Source of the DNA: Congeria kusceri
Lineage: Eukaryota; Mollusca; Bivalvia; Myida; Dreissenidae
Reading direction: 5' to 3'
Assembly (NCBI GenBank): GCA_027627225.1
Contig: CM051032.1
Location: forward strand, 61,502,137 to 61,566,136
Length of the DNA stretch: 64,000 nucleotides
A program made the position numbers and the translations under genes. The notes below the pieces were generated by a model. It saw nothing but the letters and a program-made list of their open reading frames with translations, searched no databases and was not told the origin of the DNA. Each line of letters opens with the position of its first letter. The stretch's first letter is position 1. Below are positions 1 to 13,122 of this stretch, piece by piece.

Positions 1-135
1 TTTGGGGTTTTGCAGGTTTCTGTTTATTTAAGAAGGTTTCCTTGGGTTTTCGGTGCTTAGTCATACCCCTTGAAAGTTAATTTATTGCAACTCCTGTTCA
101 TTAACAACATGTTTCTTACCCTGTTTTTGGAGTAC

Positions 136-3100
136 CCTGCATGTGACTAATGCTCATCGGACCAGAGAGATTCTTTGACAGCGCTGTGGGGACTATGGGC
201 ACAGGGGTGATGGGCGTGACCTTGACCTCGGTTGCCATAGTGACCATCTCAAACTCGACATGGTGCACGCTGGTGTCACCCGTGGTGTAGAAACTGCACC
301 AGCCTTTCACGAGAAGGAAGTTACCCAGGTCTACGGGGTCCTTGGAACTACAGCGCTGGGACAGCATCTACAATGGTAAATGTTGTAGGAAATACAAATT
401 TCAAACATAAAATATAAATTGGAAATCTTTGTACTAAAAAAAAAGATAACAAATATTTAACGGGTTTAGATTTCATTATCAACAATATTTATAACGCAAT
501 TGATAAATTATGACAGATTAAAATGATTGTTTGCATTGACACATACGTGAACTCTGCATGAAAAAGGAACTAGGTTTAGTACTAGACAAAACTTACATTT
601 TCTGTTTACCATGAACATATATAGCAATGTATAGAATGCTATTTGTATTCACCTTTATAGCATTCACATAGTCCTCTGCTGTACTTCCACGTTCTTTGCT
701 CCCATTCTGTACCTGAAATGCATTGTAGCACATTATCATATTATGGTTATCATAGTAAAGCTGTTTTTCTGTGAGATATAAAATACTTACATATATCAAA
801 CAGAAATTACTGTAAACATAAATAGTATTGTCTAGCAAGATAGGCAAAAGTATGAATATTTTAAGGTCAAGGTGGTGTAATGGATATGGTGTCCGCCTTG
901 CAATCGGGAGGTACTATGTTTGATCCCTACTCCGGGAGCGTTCGAAGGATCTTTCTCAAAAGACACCAAGTATTGGTTCTAGCCAGGATACAGATTCGAA
1001 AATGTCTCAAAAAGCCTCAGGCTTTCGACACAATCAAGCTTAAATAAATAGGTTTAAACTAAAACTTTATGTTTTCACATTTCTGGGGAAGTTATTTCAA
1101 AATGTCAGGTTCTCTTCAAACCCAAGATTTTTTTAATTAGTTTTGTTTCTTTGAGCAAACCTAGTATTTCTAATGGTCCCATTTTCTAACTTAAGTGATC
1201 ACTTACAGTGAATGGTATGAGCATGTCGCCAGCTGCAAGCCTGGTGGAACTGTTGGGGTCACAGACTAAGTCCAGTCTCTCCACGTTAAACTGTACACCC
1301 ATCCCATCTGAAATATTAACATCAGCTGTTAGTTTACCATGAAGACCAGTGTTTTTTTAGGGCCAATTTGGGGCCGAATTCCCCTGTTTAAAAAGTATAT
1401 ATTTTCCCCTATATTTGCCTTAAAATTCCCCTCAGAATGTAAGCTTCATTTTGAAAACAAAGAAAGACCAAAATCGGACAAAAATTGTCTAAGTAAGAGT
1501 TTTCGTAAACAATCTCAGCAATTTTTCTTCAAAGCAAGTTAATCTACGTTATCATTTGCAGCAAAACAATTCATTGATGTTTTATATGTCCCGCCACCTG
1601 TCCCCCAAGGGTGAAAAAACGCACTGAAGACTAAAATATGAAAAACAATACATACAACTTTTTGGAAGACTCTGTATATTGGAATCAATAATGCTTAATT
1701 TTCTTATTATATATATTATATAAACACTAGCTAAGTGTAGAATAAAGGTAAATTGAATATGCTTTTGTTCCAAAATATGTGTGTGTTTTTTTCTATTTAC
1801 CCAAGTTTCTGTCTTTTATTTGAAAATATGTATGTCATTCAATATACAAAATGACATCATCATGCTGCTCTTTTTAGTTGTATCCCAAGGTAACAAAATA
1901 AAGCCAACATTATTCCTACAGGCATGGGTTGATTTCCAGAGTTCTAACTTACCATCGTCTACTGAGAGTGATCCCACCAGAACACAGGATAGGCTGTTCT
2001 CGGATGACGTGTCCACATGCCTTTGAGCAAACCTCAAGATTTTCTCACCTACACAGAGTCGAGGCCTCCTATTCAACAGATAATGAAAACAACATTCATT
2101 CTTTGGTTTCCGAATGTTTTATTTTAGTACTGCAAATATTCTGTGCTAAAAATCTATATGTTTTTCAAGTACTAAACAAAAAAGAAATTTTGATCAAAAA
2201 ATGGCAAAAATGTTGCAGTCAACATTACTTGACCTGTTTGACCTCTATTCTAATTACAACTTGCATATGAAGGTGTTGCGGAGTTAGTAAATCAACTTAA
2301 TATGCATTTAATATAAAATTATGGTTTTATGCAAGCAGTGTATTTGTTGCAGTCAAAGCTTATAAAACACCGGCATGTCCTGGAAAAACCAGGCTGATCC
2401 GGGATGACACTTTACGCACATGCATTAAGCCCGGTTTATATTGATATAAACAATTTACAGTAACACCTGTTATAAACAAATAACTACATAAAGTTTAAAC
2501 ATTTTGCTATTAGATTTATTCCATACCTTGCACGTTTTGTGCACAAGTGTGTTTGTACCATAGAAATAGCCGAGTAAAATAATGTCTAAATCAATATTAT
2601 CTGCATCTACAATTTATTGGAATCGCTTCTAATAACTGCATAAACAGCACAGAATTATGAAGAAAATCAGACTACCAGTTAGTACACTGTACCTGTATGC
2701 AGAAATATGGAGAGTCTGTGATTCTCCGAGTGTCTCGTGATCCCACAGGACATTCTTTGTACTTGGAAACTTTAGAACGTGCCCGTCCTCTGCATTTCTT
2801 AAAGTTTTATGACATTCAATGGTTGTTTAGTTTAATATTATTATGTTTCTTTCAGTTTACATAAGTCACAAACTATATACATTGTACAAAAACATCATGA
2901 TCTTGACATTGCATTGTCACAAACATTGACAATTTAATTCCAAAAGGCAAAGGGGTTAAGTCACAAGTTTTATTAACATAAGAACTCCTTTGGTGACCAT
3001 AATTCACAAACAATATTTGTAAATTACACCAAAGACTCTACAATAAAAGCTGTATATTTTATTACTTACAACTTACAAGCATAATCCACTTAACATTGAT

Positions 3101-3431
3101 TTTGTTAGCCTTTTTGTCATTTTCTTATGGTTACACGTATGAAAAAACTAATTTACTCTTACCTTAATAACTATTAACTTCTACTGCTCAAAAGTGAATA
3201 ATGAACATAATTTCTATAATTGTGTAAAAAGTACAAATCATACATCATGTTTTCAGATGAAATAACTTAGAGTCACTTTTGAAATGATGCCATCAACTTA
3301 CAATCAACTCATCATTACCTCTGATATTGTTTTGGAACTTCACGGGCCATTTGCACATCATTTATGTCCTTGCTATTATACTGTGCACGGATTGATTCTG
3401 GAAGATTTCTTACTGGTAAAATTGCTGCCAT
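136..3431 (-). CDS. Unidentified conserved gene X, coding exons 1-6 (3' end outside window)
   Basis: Six minus-strand exons join in one open frame with matching splice phases: 3431-3319 (starts ATG, residues MAAILPVRNLPES), 2797-2693, 2032-1953, 1307-1207, 712-653 and 367-136. Every acceptor is AG and every donor GT: GTAATG, GTACAG, GTAAGT, GTAAGT, GTGAAT, GTACTC. About 203 residues are covered and the frame runs off the left edge in phase 1. The product looks soluble, with no signal peptide or membrane segment; the last exon is beta-rich and ends in a Pro/Val run (VTPITPVPIVPTALSKNLS). I do not recognise the family. A duplicate of exon 1 lies at 46990-47102. The gene is arranged head to head with CLCC1 across an intergenic region filled with transposons. 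Exon structure is certain enough to rely on; the function is unknown. Confidence 0.72.
866..1050 (+). repeat. tRNA-derived SINE (copy 1)
   Basis: The head resembles a tRNA gene: an A-box-like TGGTGTAATGGATATGG, an anticodon-like TTGCAAT, and a B-box GTTTGATCCCTAC. It continues into an unrelated body (GATCTTTCTCAAAAGACACCAAGTA). The same body occurs inverted at 45270-45390 and partly at 37484-37590, so this is a dispersed SINE and not a tRNA gene. It sits in intron 4 of gene X. Confidence 0.72.
1339..1600. repeat. Probable dispersed repeat in intron 3 of gene X
   Basis: A non-coding AT-rich stretch starting GGGCCAATTTGGGGCCGAATTCC. It interrupts the intron between exons 3 and 4 of gene X. I judge it a dispersed repeat from its style only; no second copy is visible in the window. 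The 67-codon frame inside has no protein signature. Confidence 0.3.
2375..2450 (+). repeat. Short dispersed repeat with GCACATGCATTAAGCCC core
   Basis: A stretch with CAGGCTGATCCGGGATGACACTTTACGCACATGCATTAAGCCCGGTTT-type sequence matches a second copy at 59600-59670. The two align over about 60 bases with scattered substitutions. It lies in intron 2 of gene X. Confidence 0.5.
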
Positions 3432-6400
3432 TCAAGGTACTAAAATGAGGAAAAAAACAAACATGTAGAATTCTACCTGATACGAGGAAAGGCTATCATG
3501 CTATTAGGACCAGGAAGGGTAGAAATTTACGGGCCGGCTATGGTACCCAACACTGAATTTCAAACGATTACCTGTAAAGGTTATTTTCTGTGAAAACTTA
3601 ATTAAGCAAACTAGCACTTTCCGGTGTGGAAAAAATGTCATTTTATAATGTTTACTGAACAGGGAATAATGTAGGATTTACTACCTATTAGTCTTCAGAC
3701 TCACCACTTCCAAAACAATGAGTCACGGCCCAAAACCAATGAGTCACACTTGAAAAGCTATGAGTCAAATGTCTATTTTCTGTTTCTTGAAAGTTTACAC
3801 AAGGCATTTTTGCATAGATATAAAATGTATACCCTAGCCTATTTTGGGAATCTCAAAAAATAATTAACTCACTTTTGTCATTGTTGTTAACATCCACAAT
3901 TAGTGTTTAATCTAGAAGGGCAGAGGGGCATGGCGCTTGATTTGGAAAAGGGGCATTTTGTGCGTGGTCACTCTGTTAAAAAGGGCATATTAGATTAAAA
4001 TAGTTTTTTCTTGCAGTATTACTGACTGATTCCTTTTATATATTTGATGATTATTAAGTCAATTTATTAACACATTTTAATGTTCCAATATTATAAATTC
4101 TTATTATTACGTTATATTATTGGCAAAGATCAGAAAATTTATTTATTTATTATTCATAACTATTTCCAATGGGCAATCAAACAAGACAACTTATAAACTC
4201 AAACGGTTTGTGGGCAATTAAAAATAATGTTTATTAATGGTAAAATGCTATTACTCTGGTATAATTTTTATTTTTCATATTTTTTATTGTAGGAAATATT
4301 TTTATTTTTATCATTATGGTTCATGTGACTTATGCTGTTGATGATGACCTTGCTACTACTATTTTGATTAATGATGAAAAGCAAAATTCAAGACAAACAA
4401 ACACTGAAATTCGGATTGAAATGATTTATCCGAATACATTTGTCCGAAATTATAGCTAGTTATGCAATTCATTTTTTTTTCAGGGATTTTTGTTATGATT
4501 GTTAGAAATATAGTATCATATGTATTTGTTCACAGTTTATGATTAAATATGACATTGAGTCTACATTTATATGCATTCTGCCCTTTGTTATCACGTTTAT
4601 CATAAAAATTCACGAAACACAAACATGTTAGAAATTGCATATGAAAATGAGGCTGTTAAAAGCAGACAATTTACGCTCATTTTTAAAACAAAATCAGCAT
4701 GTTTTTATTGTATCTGGACACAAACTCGTAATATGACTTTCCCTACTGCTGATCTTATCAGCTGGTCACAGATTAATTTATAATAATATGCCATCAAAAA
4801 GGGTCCTCGTTAACAATCAATACATTCGATAGATAAGAAGGCAAGAGGCGCTAATTGCCTTTGAAAAGGACAGGGTGGCGGATCAATAAAGGGGCGTGGC
4901 GCGGCACCACGCTGATTAGGTCTGGATAAAACACTAACAATGTGTTAAATTTACATAATCCATTCGTATATAAAAATATAATTAATTTCAAATCGCGGAT
5001 ATTAACTTCCAAATCCAAACCGCATATCAGAATTTTACTGTTCACAAATTATATTTACAATTAAACTGCACATGTATTTAGTGTAAATTCTTTGTTCTGC
5101 TAAAACAGCGCGTGAAAATATGTTGACATGTACAACGTCACGTCATCCGCATCCGAGCATTGAGAACTTTACATTTGTATAAAAGTTTGGTAGCACAAAA
5201 CAACAAAATTAGGTATCTATATAGCGAACGATGTGCAGTTAGCATTTCCTCTTAAACAAAAACAAAGAAACAGTTACGCCATATCGTTAACGTTATAGTC
5301 ATTCGGATAGGTCAGTATTGATCTATGAGTATATAATAATGACATACAGTTACTGTATACACCCTCCTCATGGGTGTCGTGTAATTCGGCTGCTAATTGA
5401 AGCGACAGTAAAGAAAGGACATTTTCATGGTTGGCACGCGGGATGTAAGCTGATGACGTCAAACTTTTACACATTGATGTTGAGCGGGTAAGGTTATTGT
5501 TTTTCTCACTACATGAGTGTGAACGAAAGAGTAGCGATGTAGGCAAAAAAAACCCGGACCAAACTGGATTTATTTCAAATGTCGGGTAATAGGAAAATAT
5601 TGAAGTATATGAAAAAAAGGGATCCATGGCCAATTAGCGATATATTGGAATTCGCAAAATAACGAATCTCGATGTAGTGGAGTTGCTGAAAAAAACAAGG
5701 CGTCTCGGGAAACGCACGACTTTCAAAGTAATGCATCTCAAACGATTTTTATATGTCAAAGCACGTCTAGATTATTCCCTGACAGAACACTTTATATTTT
5801 GGACAATATAGAAAAAAATCTACATCTATACCTAAAACTTTAGTACTTTAGTGTTTTAGTAGGTAGTAGCAATGGATAATTATTGTCTTTAGATTACAGA
5901 AGATGACACAATGTTTCAATATGTTGAATTCAATTTTGGGCCATATGATCAAGGTCTTGTCTGCTGATGAAATGTGTCATCAATTTGTTCTAACACAGAA
6001 CTGATCTGTCATGCCCAGGCAACTTGACAAGGTGTTGAAGGAATCCAGTCAGACATTTTTTATCTAATGCAGGTAGCCAGTGGCCAAGAATCGACTTACA
6101 GTACTGAAACGAATCCAAGGACCACATGTACCTGTCCATTTTTATTTTACTTTATTATTTATACAGTTGCAAGTATAATGGACATAAAAATAATCATCAC
6201 TGATCATTATATTTCGCAGTGATTCGGGTATTGGCTAAAGCCAAGGCTAAGCAATTAACATTAAAATATTTGTGATTCAGTTATTTTTTGTACACTTGAC
6301 AAAGTTGACAATGATAACACACAAAAAAGAATCTCACTTAGTTGAATTAATTAACACGTTAACTCCTTTGAAAACACATATCGTTCATATACACTGAATC

Positions 6401-7155
6401 TATTTTCAGACTTGACATTTGCTGTCACCAGGCTTAGAATCCGAACGAGCTCGAACATGTCTTAGAATTCCGCCGGTTGCACAAATCTTTATTTCAACAC
6501 TAGTGAGCACGGCAAAAGAAACCTAACAATTTAAATGTCACGGTGAAATCAAGTGATTATCAGGAATATATTTGGTTTCTTTGGTTACCTTTAACAAAAA
6601 TAAGAAAACCAATTTGTTTACAACCGGAAGTTGATGCCGATCGCTTTACAAACGCAAAGTGACTGAAGCCTAAAGAATTTCGATTAAGATTAACATTAAA
6701 AGGATAAAAGCAAAATATAGCATATGAAAACTTTCAAATAAATGTATGATACGTATGTAAGTATATGTTTTCAGTGCGGTTTTCACATAAACTACTAATT
6801 ACCTGAAATATAACATACCGACCTATTCTCAAAACATTACATCCAATGTACACATACGCATGCGCACACACAACACAATTTGATTTACGTTTGGCGCTAA
6901 AATATTCGCCCTGACTACCATTCGAACCTTTCCTATTCTCTTGTTTAGAATGATTATATTTTATTATGTACTTTACAATTTGTATGCAGACATGAAATAA
7001 TATTCATTATTTAATATGGCAAAGTGTTGTTGGCAATTTAATTTTTTTTAAAGCAGAAATACAATAAACAAGAGCGTTTCATGTACCCAGGGCCACTACG
7101 CTCACCAACATTCTCAAAAGGACTAAAGCATAGGAACACAAATATGATCAAATGC
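3110..7155. repeat. Segmental duplication block, copy 1 proximal part
   Basis: 3110-3657 and 5785-7155 match 46785-47325 and 47335-53460 in the same orientation, closely enough to align by eye for hundreds of bases. Copy 2 lacks 3657-5785 and carries an extra 4.8-kb transposon. The block holds gene X exon 1 and its upstream region. The 2.1 kb missing from copy 2 (3657-5785) shows no gene; its minus-strand frame at 5274-5633 has no recognisable signature. Confidence 0.85.
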
Positions 7156-7600
7156 AAATGAAATGGGAATTAAAATAATGTTCAGTATTATGATAGAGGA
7201 TCATCCAATTAATATTTCTGCGAAATTATTTCGAAATCCAACCAGTGGTTTCTACAAATAAGACTTTTAAAGTTTTCAATTAGGTAAAAGTAACCACCCC
7301 CTGGCAGCCACGTTTTTAACGAATGAAAATAATTTTTAGTAGAGGGAATATTTCTGTGAAACCCTTGTAAATCCAACCAGTGGTTTCTGAAAAGAAGATT
7401 TTTTCAATATAGCCATATAAGAAAAAAGGCCCCGCCCCTGGCGGCCATGTTTTTAAAGTATCAAAATAATTTGAAGTATTTTGGTAGAGGGTCACCCAAG
7501 GAATATTTCTGTGATTATTTCGAAATTCAACCAGTGGTTTCTGAGAAGATTAATACAGTTTTCAATAAGGAAAAAAGGCCCCGCCCGATGGTAAAATAGT
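7068..7600 (-). repeat. Tandem-monomer repeat with CAAGAGC end
   Basis: It begins with AACAAGAGCGTTTCATG (read on minus, a GCTCTTGTT terminus). It then has three monomers of roughly 130-180 bp sharing AACCAGTGGTTTCT and a GC-rich CCCCGCCCCTGGCGGCCATG block. The same monomer type is amplified at 55430-56540. Non-coding. Confidence 0.6.
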
Positions 7601-7712
7601 TTTAATCTTGCTTATGGTGAAAATATGTATATAAAAATGTACTGTATTGTTTTCAATTTTGCCGTTTTCAGACGTTTACATTTAGTTTACTAATTAAGTA
7701 ATTCATTACAGT

Positions 7713-8279
7713 TTGTGAGGGCGGGGTGAAATTATCACTGTTTTATGTGATTGTAATGTATAGTTTAGCATCACATGCAACTCTCACTAATATTATTGTA
7801 GTTTATGTTCAAGTCCTTCCGCGCCGAAACAGCATTAGGTGTATAACTGCCCCTGTGTCCTGTCAGGGTAAGTTGATTTTCTAATATACCTGGATACGTT
7901 GTTTCATAGACATCGTAATTGCTCGGAACATTTATATTGACCACATAACGTGCTTAATTAATGTGTTCGGATTATTTACAATCCGTATATATAGTCCCGC
8001 ACAGAAACCACAATAATATGAGTGAGAGTTTAGGCTGACAGACTTTTGTTGAACTGTTAAGTGAAATTAATATTTGAATGTTTGTTTAGAAAACACTTAG
8101 ATTTATTGAATGGAAGTAGCAATAAGTGACTTCTTGTTACTCTGAACTTCTGAAAAGATAGTAATTAAGGTTTCTGGCTGAACGACTTAACAAGCCAGTG
8201 GTGTTGGCAACCTGACAAAATGCGATTAACGCCCAGAACCCAGTAAACTCGAATCAAAGAACCGAGGTTTACAACAAAT
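7713..8279 (+). repeat. Probable 5' LTR / leader of an old LTR retrotransposon
   Basis: A TATA-type promoter (TATATATAG at 7986-7994) lies upstream of a primer-binding site at 8280. The exact 5' edge of the LTR is not certain and no convincing 3' LTR partner was found, so the start is approximate. The promoter plus PBS arrangement is that of an LTR element. Confidence 0.4.
7986..7994 (+). promoter_or_regulatory. TATA box of LTR remnant
   Basis: TATATATAG about 290 bases before the primer-binding site. The position fits an LTR promoter; there is no experimental support. Confidence 0.35.
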
Positions 8280-8298
8280 TGGTGTCAGAAGTGGGATC
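8280..8298 (+). other. Retroelement primer-binding site (tRNA-Leu type)
   Basis: TGGTGTCAGAAGTGGGATC. The TGGTGTCAGAAGTGGGA word is the usual complement of a metazoan tRNA-Leu 3' end in LTR retrotransposons. It marks the end of the 5' LTR and the start of the internal region. Confidence 0.6.
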
Positions 8299-8565
8299 AC
8301 CGCATAAAGGAAACTGGACATCAAAGAAGACCAACTTTTTGGAGGTAAATTTTCTTTTCTTTTTCTTTTTTAATTTTTCTTCATTTGCAATAACAACACT
8401 GTATTAATCACCAACACAACAGTCACTTACACTTAGCATTCCATATGCACTAACTCCTTAGTATCTAAATTTGGGTTTGTGTGTGATAGAAATAGAGTGA
8501 ACGTTAATTTTACATTTGTGAGCTTCATCCATGTGTGTGAGTTGATGAATATTCATAGAGTCATA

Positions 8566-9090
8566 GTTGCTAAGTTACCATAATCAAAACTTCTCTTTAC
8601 AGACACAAATCACCCTGCGGTTAGTTTTAAGGCATGTTCTAGATAATAAGTTGTAGCTATAGGAATTAAAAAAAAAACTCCGACTAAGAGAGTATGACTA
8701 ACACAAAATTATAACCTCTTGTGGACGACAAAATTGTTATCCCCACAACGTAGTGTACGTAGGAAGCTCTCTCTAGGGCATGCGATAAGTTTAGTAGCTA
8801 AGCTCAAGATGATAAGCTGCATGCGATAAGTTGTAGCTGTAGGAATTTCCCTAAAGCTCCGACTAAGTAAGTATCACTAACACAAAATACAAACCTCTTG
8901 TGGACGACTTGTTATCTCCACAACGTAGTGTAAGAAACTCTCTCTCTAGGGAATGCGATAATTGTTAGTTGCTAAGTTACTATAATCAAAACTTTTCTTT
9001 ACAGGCACAGATCACCCTGCGGGGTCCTATGGTTAGCTATAAGCCTTAAGACGATAAGTGCATGCGATAAGTTTTTTGGGCTAAGTGTGA
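8566..9090 (+). repeat. Imperfect tandem repeats in LTR-element leader
   Basis: Three partial units start at about 8566, 8794 and 8969. Shared words include GCTAAGTTACCATAATCAAAAC, CTCTTGTGGACGAC, CACAACGTAGTGTA and GCATGCGATAAGTT. Units 1 and 3 contain a polypyrimidine-AG (CTTTACAG) followed by CACAGATCACCCTGCGG. The array follows the primer-binding site, where an untranslated leader is expected. Confidence 0.6.
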
Positions 9091-9404
9091 GGTTTGGCAT
9101 GCCTTTAAACCGGTTGAAACCGTTGCAAGGCAGTTACCCCAGTATTAATCATTTTTATGTTTTGGGTTGTTTTGTTTGTATTTTCCTGTATTGTCTAGGC
9201 AATTGGTCACTTGCCTCAAATAAAGGACCAGTGGACGTTAACAAGGGTTTCTCTCATGATGCTGTCTCTGGAGTTTCATTATTCCTATATTTATTTTGGT
9301 AAGCTGCATGCTCGGATTCTGTGTTTGTGCATGAGATATCTGGAGAACTAGTTAAAAGTGAGATAGTGTGATAATTGTGAGAACTACTGCCCTGATAAAA
9401 TCAG

Positions 9405-9703
9405 AAACACCCATTTCACCCAGCCACCCATCTAACACGTTTTGGACCAGTCCGGCAATTAAGTGTTCCATAACCACCAAAACCACCATTTCACTCAACT
9501 ACCCATATAACACTTTTTGGACTAGCCCGGCAATGAAGGGTCCCAGAACCACAAAAAACACCCGTTTCACTCAGACACCCACATAACACATTCTGGACTA
9601 GCCAGGCAATTAAGTGTCCCAGAATCACCAAAACCACCTATTTCACTCAGCTACCCTTATAACACAATTCTGGACTAGCTCGGCAATTAAGGGTACCCAG
9701 AAT
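9405..9703 (+). repeat. Four-copy 75-76 bp tandem repeat
   Basis: Units start at 9405, 9480, 9556 and 9631. Each has AAACACC-type start, TTTCACTCA, ATAACAC, TTCTGGACTAG and CGGCAATTAAG. Copies differ by substitutions and one-base indels. Units of 75 and 76 bp alternate, so a protein-coding role is unlikely. It lies between the leader and the gag remnant of the LTR element. Confidence 0.8.
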
Positions 9704-9839
9704 TCTTTGTAATTGCATCTTCTACCCTTTTTTTCTATCTCTGACCTCCCTTGTTGAAGAAGATGGAATTAAGGATCAGAAAACTCCCATACACCGTTCC
9801 AAGGCCTTCTTATATAGCAGAAGAAAATACAGAAAGTAA

Positions 9840-10620
9840 ATAGTTCATCGCAGAGGCCTTTGCGCAAAAACATGGTGTCGATCCGCACCAAACACCCCAA
9901 CAGGACGAGTGACAACCGTTAGAGGAATCTTCCCACCAGTGCCGAGAATAGAACAGATTGATTTCGATGAAGAAGCCAGGGACTTAGCTCAGTACCGAAT
10001 AATCACACTAATCCAAAACTGGTATAAAAATAATCTAAGACACCATGAAATGCCTATTTTTCGTACAAGCTCACGCATCAACATAAGACCACAGCGAGAG
10101 ATGCATGAGGAAGAAGACCATCAAAGTGGGTTTCAAGCACAATCTAGATACAATAGAAATCACCAAGTCAGTTCATACCCTCGAAATCCTGGGTATGGAG
10201 ACTACAGACATACTCCAATGTAAAACCCAGCAATCTCAGACTTCAAGCCCAGAAACCCTGTCTTTGATGGAAGCCTTTCATTATGCAGTTGAGGCTCATG
10301 TGTAAGACATACAATTGACCAGAATGGAAATTCCATGAACAGCTACTATTATCCCCGAGGGGCAATGCTCTGCTACTTGCATCAGCCCAACAGTGACAGA
10401 AGACTACAACCTTCTGATTAACCGTCTTCTCAATGGACTGCCGGATCAGCGTTTGGCCTACGAATTCCTAACAACAAAACCAAGAGATCTAAATGAAGCT
10501 GTTGATATGATTATTTGGCATGAGGTCTGCCAACAATATACAATGAAGACCTGCCTCCAGAACCAATAAGCCCTGAAGAACTCGAAGAACTTGATACACT
10601 GCTAGACAAATCAGCATAAA
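9840..10620 (+). pseudogene. Degenerate gag-like coding remnant
   Basis: Two frames carry gag-like fragments. 9909-10223 encodes a charged segment containing FPPVPRIEQIDFDEEARDL and, further on, an Arg/Gln/Tyr-rich part. At about 10380-10560 another frame reads NRLLNGLPDQRLAYEFL followed by LNEAVDMI, the helix pattern of Ty3/Gypsy capsid C-terminal regions. Stops and frameshifts separate them. No protease, RT or integrase motif follows, so this is a dead element. The gag call rests on pattern memory and is moderate. Confidence 0.45.
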
Positions 10621-13120
10621 CATTTGACATTATTTACTTAAAATGCAAGAGAAAGTCATATTTTATATTGTGAATTAAACATTTCAGTGACAGTGAGACA
10701 AGTGTTGAGATAATCAGAGATATTTTCATGAGTCCGAAGAGTTTTGTTTTATATGATATTATACTGATTTTCATTTAAAGGGCCTATGTCGTCGAAAAAC
10801 TGGACACCTATTACACTATAAATAATATATGATAGAAATGCGCTTTATAAACCCATGTGCATGAACTAAATGAAACATAATATAATACACAATAATTAAG
10901 ATATTTGACAGTTATGTGCTCCGAAAGGTTGTGTTGTGATTTATTGAACTTAGCTAGTGATGCATTTAAAGTATTAAGCGGGAGCTCAAGAAGTGTTCAT
11001 GGTCAACACTTGATAAGGATTGTGTCTATCATGTTATACTAGTCTTATTGTTGGACGAATGATGCTCAAAACGAAAATACTTTGTTCACATGGTATCAGA
11101 CCATTGGTTAGCTATAAGATTCATGATAAGATATAACCATATATGACTATTTTGTTATAACTATTTGAGAAAATGTTGGTCAATGCATAGTTTCATTATT
11201 TATGTATTTTAATGTCTTTTAAACCCTATCATGTTTTGAAACATAGACTCTTGTGCTGTTAACCGCCAGACTGTAAAACCATGATAGAAAATGGCACTTT
11301 TTTGCTAGTTTTATTGTAAGGGATATGGTGCAAAGATTGATTAAGTGTTAGACTTGTCTTTGTGTATAGTCTTTGTTACTGTGTTTTATACAGTCTGCTT
11401 CTTTATTCAACTTGAATTGTTTTGCTGTTCATTTTTGTCATATTTTATGTGTTGAATTTAAAGATGTTTATAATGCCAGATTTGAATTCCTTGTGTAGTC
11501 ATGCAATACTTCTGCTTAAATTCCGGATCGGAAGTGAATGCTTCTTGGTAATCAGCATTCTTCCTCCGTAGAGGGGCAGTTGTAGTAAACTTTATATCTA
11601 CTTGATACACATGTGTTGTAAATTCTGTAAATATCATATTATGTTTTCCTTATCAAACCCTTTAATTTTTCTATGTCACAAGTAACTATTAGTGCACCTC
11701 TAAAGGAAATATCACTAATGCAGTAAAATGAACGACCTGATAGATTTTACTGATAAGCCCACTTCAACTACTGTGTTAGTGGTGTATTGATTACAGACTA
11801 TCTGATCAAATGGATATGAGGAAAATCAATAACCATAATTTAACATGCTACAGTGTACTGAAAATGTTTCCATGACAACCTTAACCTCAACAGAGAATGC
11901 ACTAGCTGACCTGTTTGCTAAGAACAATGCAAAGTGACTATTTACAATAAATATCACATGTTAACCTACGCTATTGTTTGTGACATTCTTATGCATTGGT
12001 ATGCTTTGTTCATGTAAATACTATCACTTTTTCATTACTTTGATGCTGTTAGAAGATTAGTATTTTATTTGCAAACCTTTGATTAAATAAATACGTCTTT
12101 CATTCTCGGACCAATAAATATGGTGCTTATAGTCAAAATGAAGCATTTTGTGAGAGGAACATGAATATGTTATTTGTTTTGTTTTGTTGTATGCTGATTT
12201 TTACTAATTTTGATAGTATCTTATATAAACTGAAGATTTGTTTGGAAGAGTTACTCGTGTATATTATTTGCTTGTGCTCAATAAATGAAGTTTTCACGCC
12301 TCATTAAATAATTAGCGTGATCATTGATTGTTTATTACCTAACATGCGTACTTTTTTTAAACTTAGACTTCGTGTTTATTTTCTTGGTATAACATAACTG
12401 TAGATGTTTCCACATAGTAATTGATATACATGTAGATCTACATTGTCGACATGCATACCATTGAAAATATTGTTATTTAAAGAAGTTATCAAGGTCTAGT
12501 ATTTCATTTCATATTTGCAGATCCATTGTGGACGTTCTGTGATGTCACACCAACAGATGAATAAAGAATCCAAACCAAACAACATGTATGATGTATTTAT
12601 TTTTTCATGAACATATGCACATATTATGTTTACGGATTCTATTATAAAAGCAGTGATAACATCTTGATTTACACACGCACGTAATTTTTTGCGTACATTT
12701 AACTATTGTACTAATATTCTATTAATAATATCATTATTGAATTGTTAATAATGTACAGGTATGTATATATACATGTATATATATGTAATGTTCATTTTTA
12801 ATGCAATAAAATGGTACAAAACTAATGTGGTTTGTTATATCTTCAATCTGTGTTAAAAAAAGGTTATCTTCAAATTATTATATAAAATATGAATTTAATT
12901 ATGGATGTACATGTCATTGTTCATCGTCTCCATGATGTAAATACATGATTTTCATTTTGATATGTTTGTCAATATGTCTTATTATTTCCAGGAATAAACT
13001 TGTAAAAATCCCTTTTAATAATTTCTTCAACCACATGTACTCTACATGATTAAACAGTGTTTGTGTTGTTATTCACACCTCTATTGTTTCATGTTCATTG
13101 TGGGGTTAATATATATATAG
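10621..13120. other. No gene recognised
   Basis: AT-rich sequence without a convincing exon, RNA gene or retroelement domain. A GAGGGGCAGTTGTAG word near 11570 could be a polypurine tract and LTR start of the older element, but no LTR pair was found to prove it. Confidence 0.5.
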
Positions 13121-13122
13121 AG

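Noticed and set aside
866..960. tRNA gene on the plus strand
   Set aside because: The tRNA-like head is imperfect, no complete cloverleaf forms, and it continues into a body shared with two other loci: a SINE.
5274..5633. 119-codon minus-strand gene
   Set aside because: No domain, no splice context, and no counterpart in the second duplication block.
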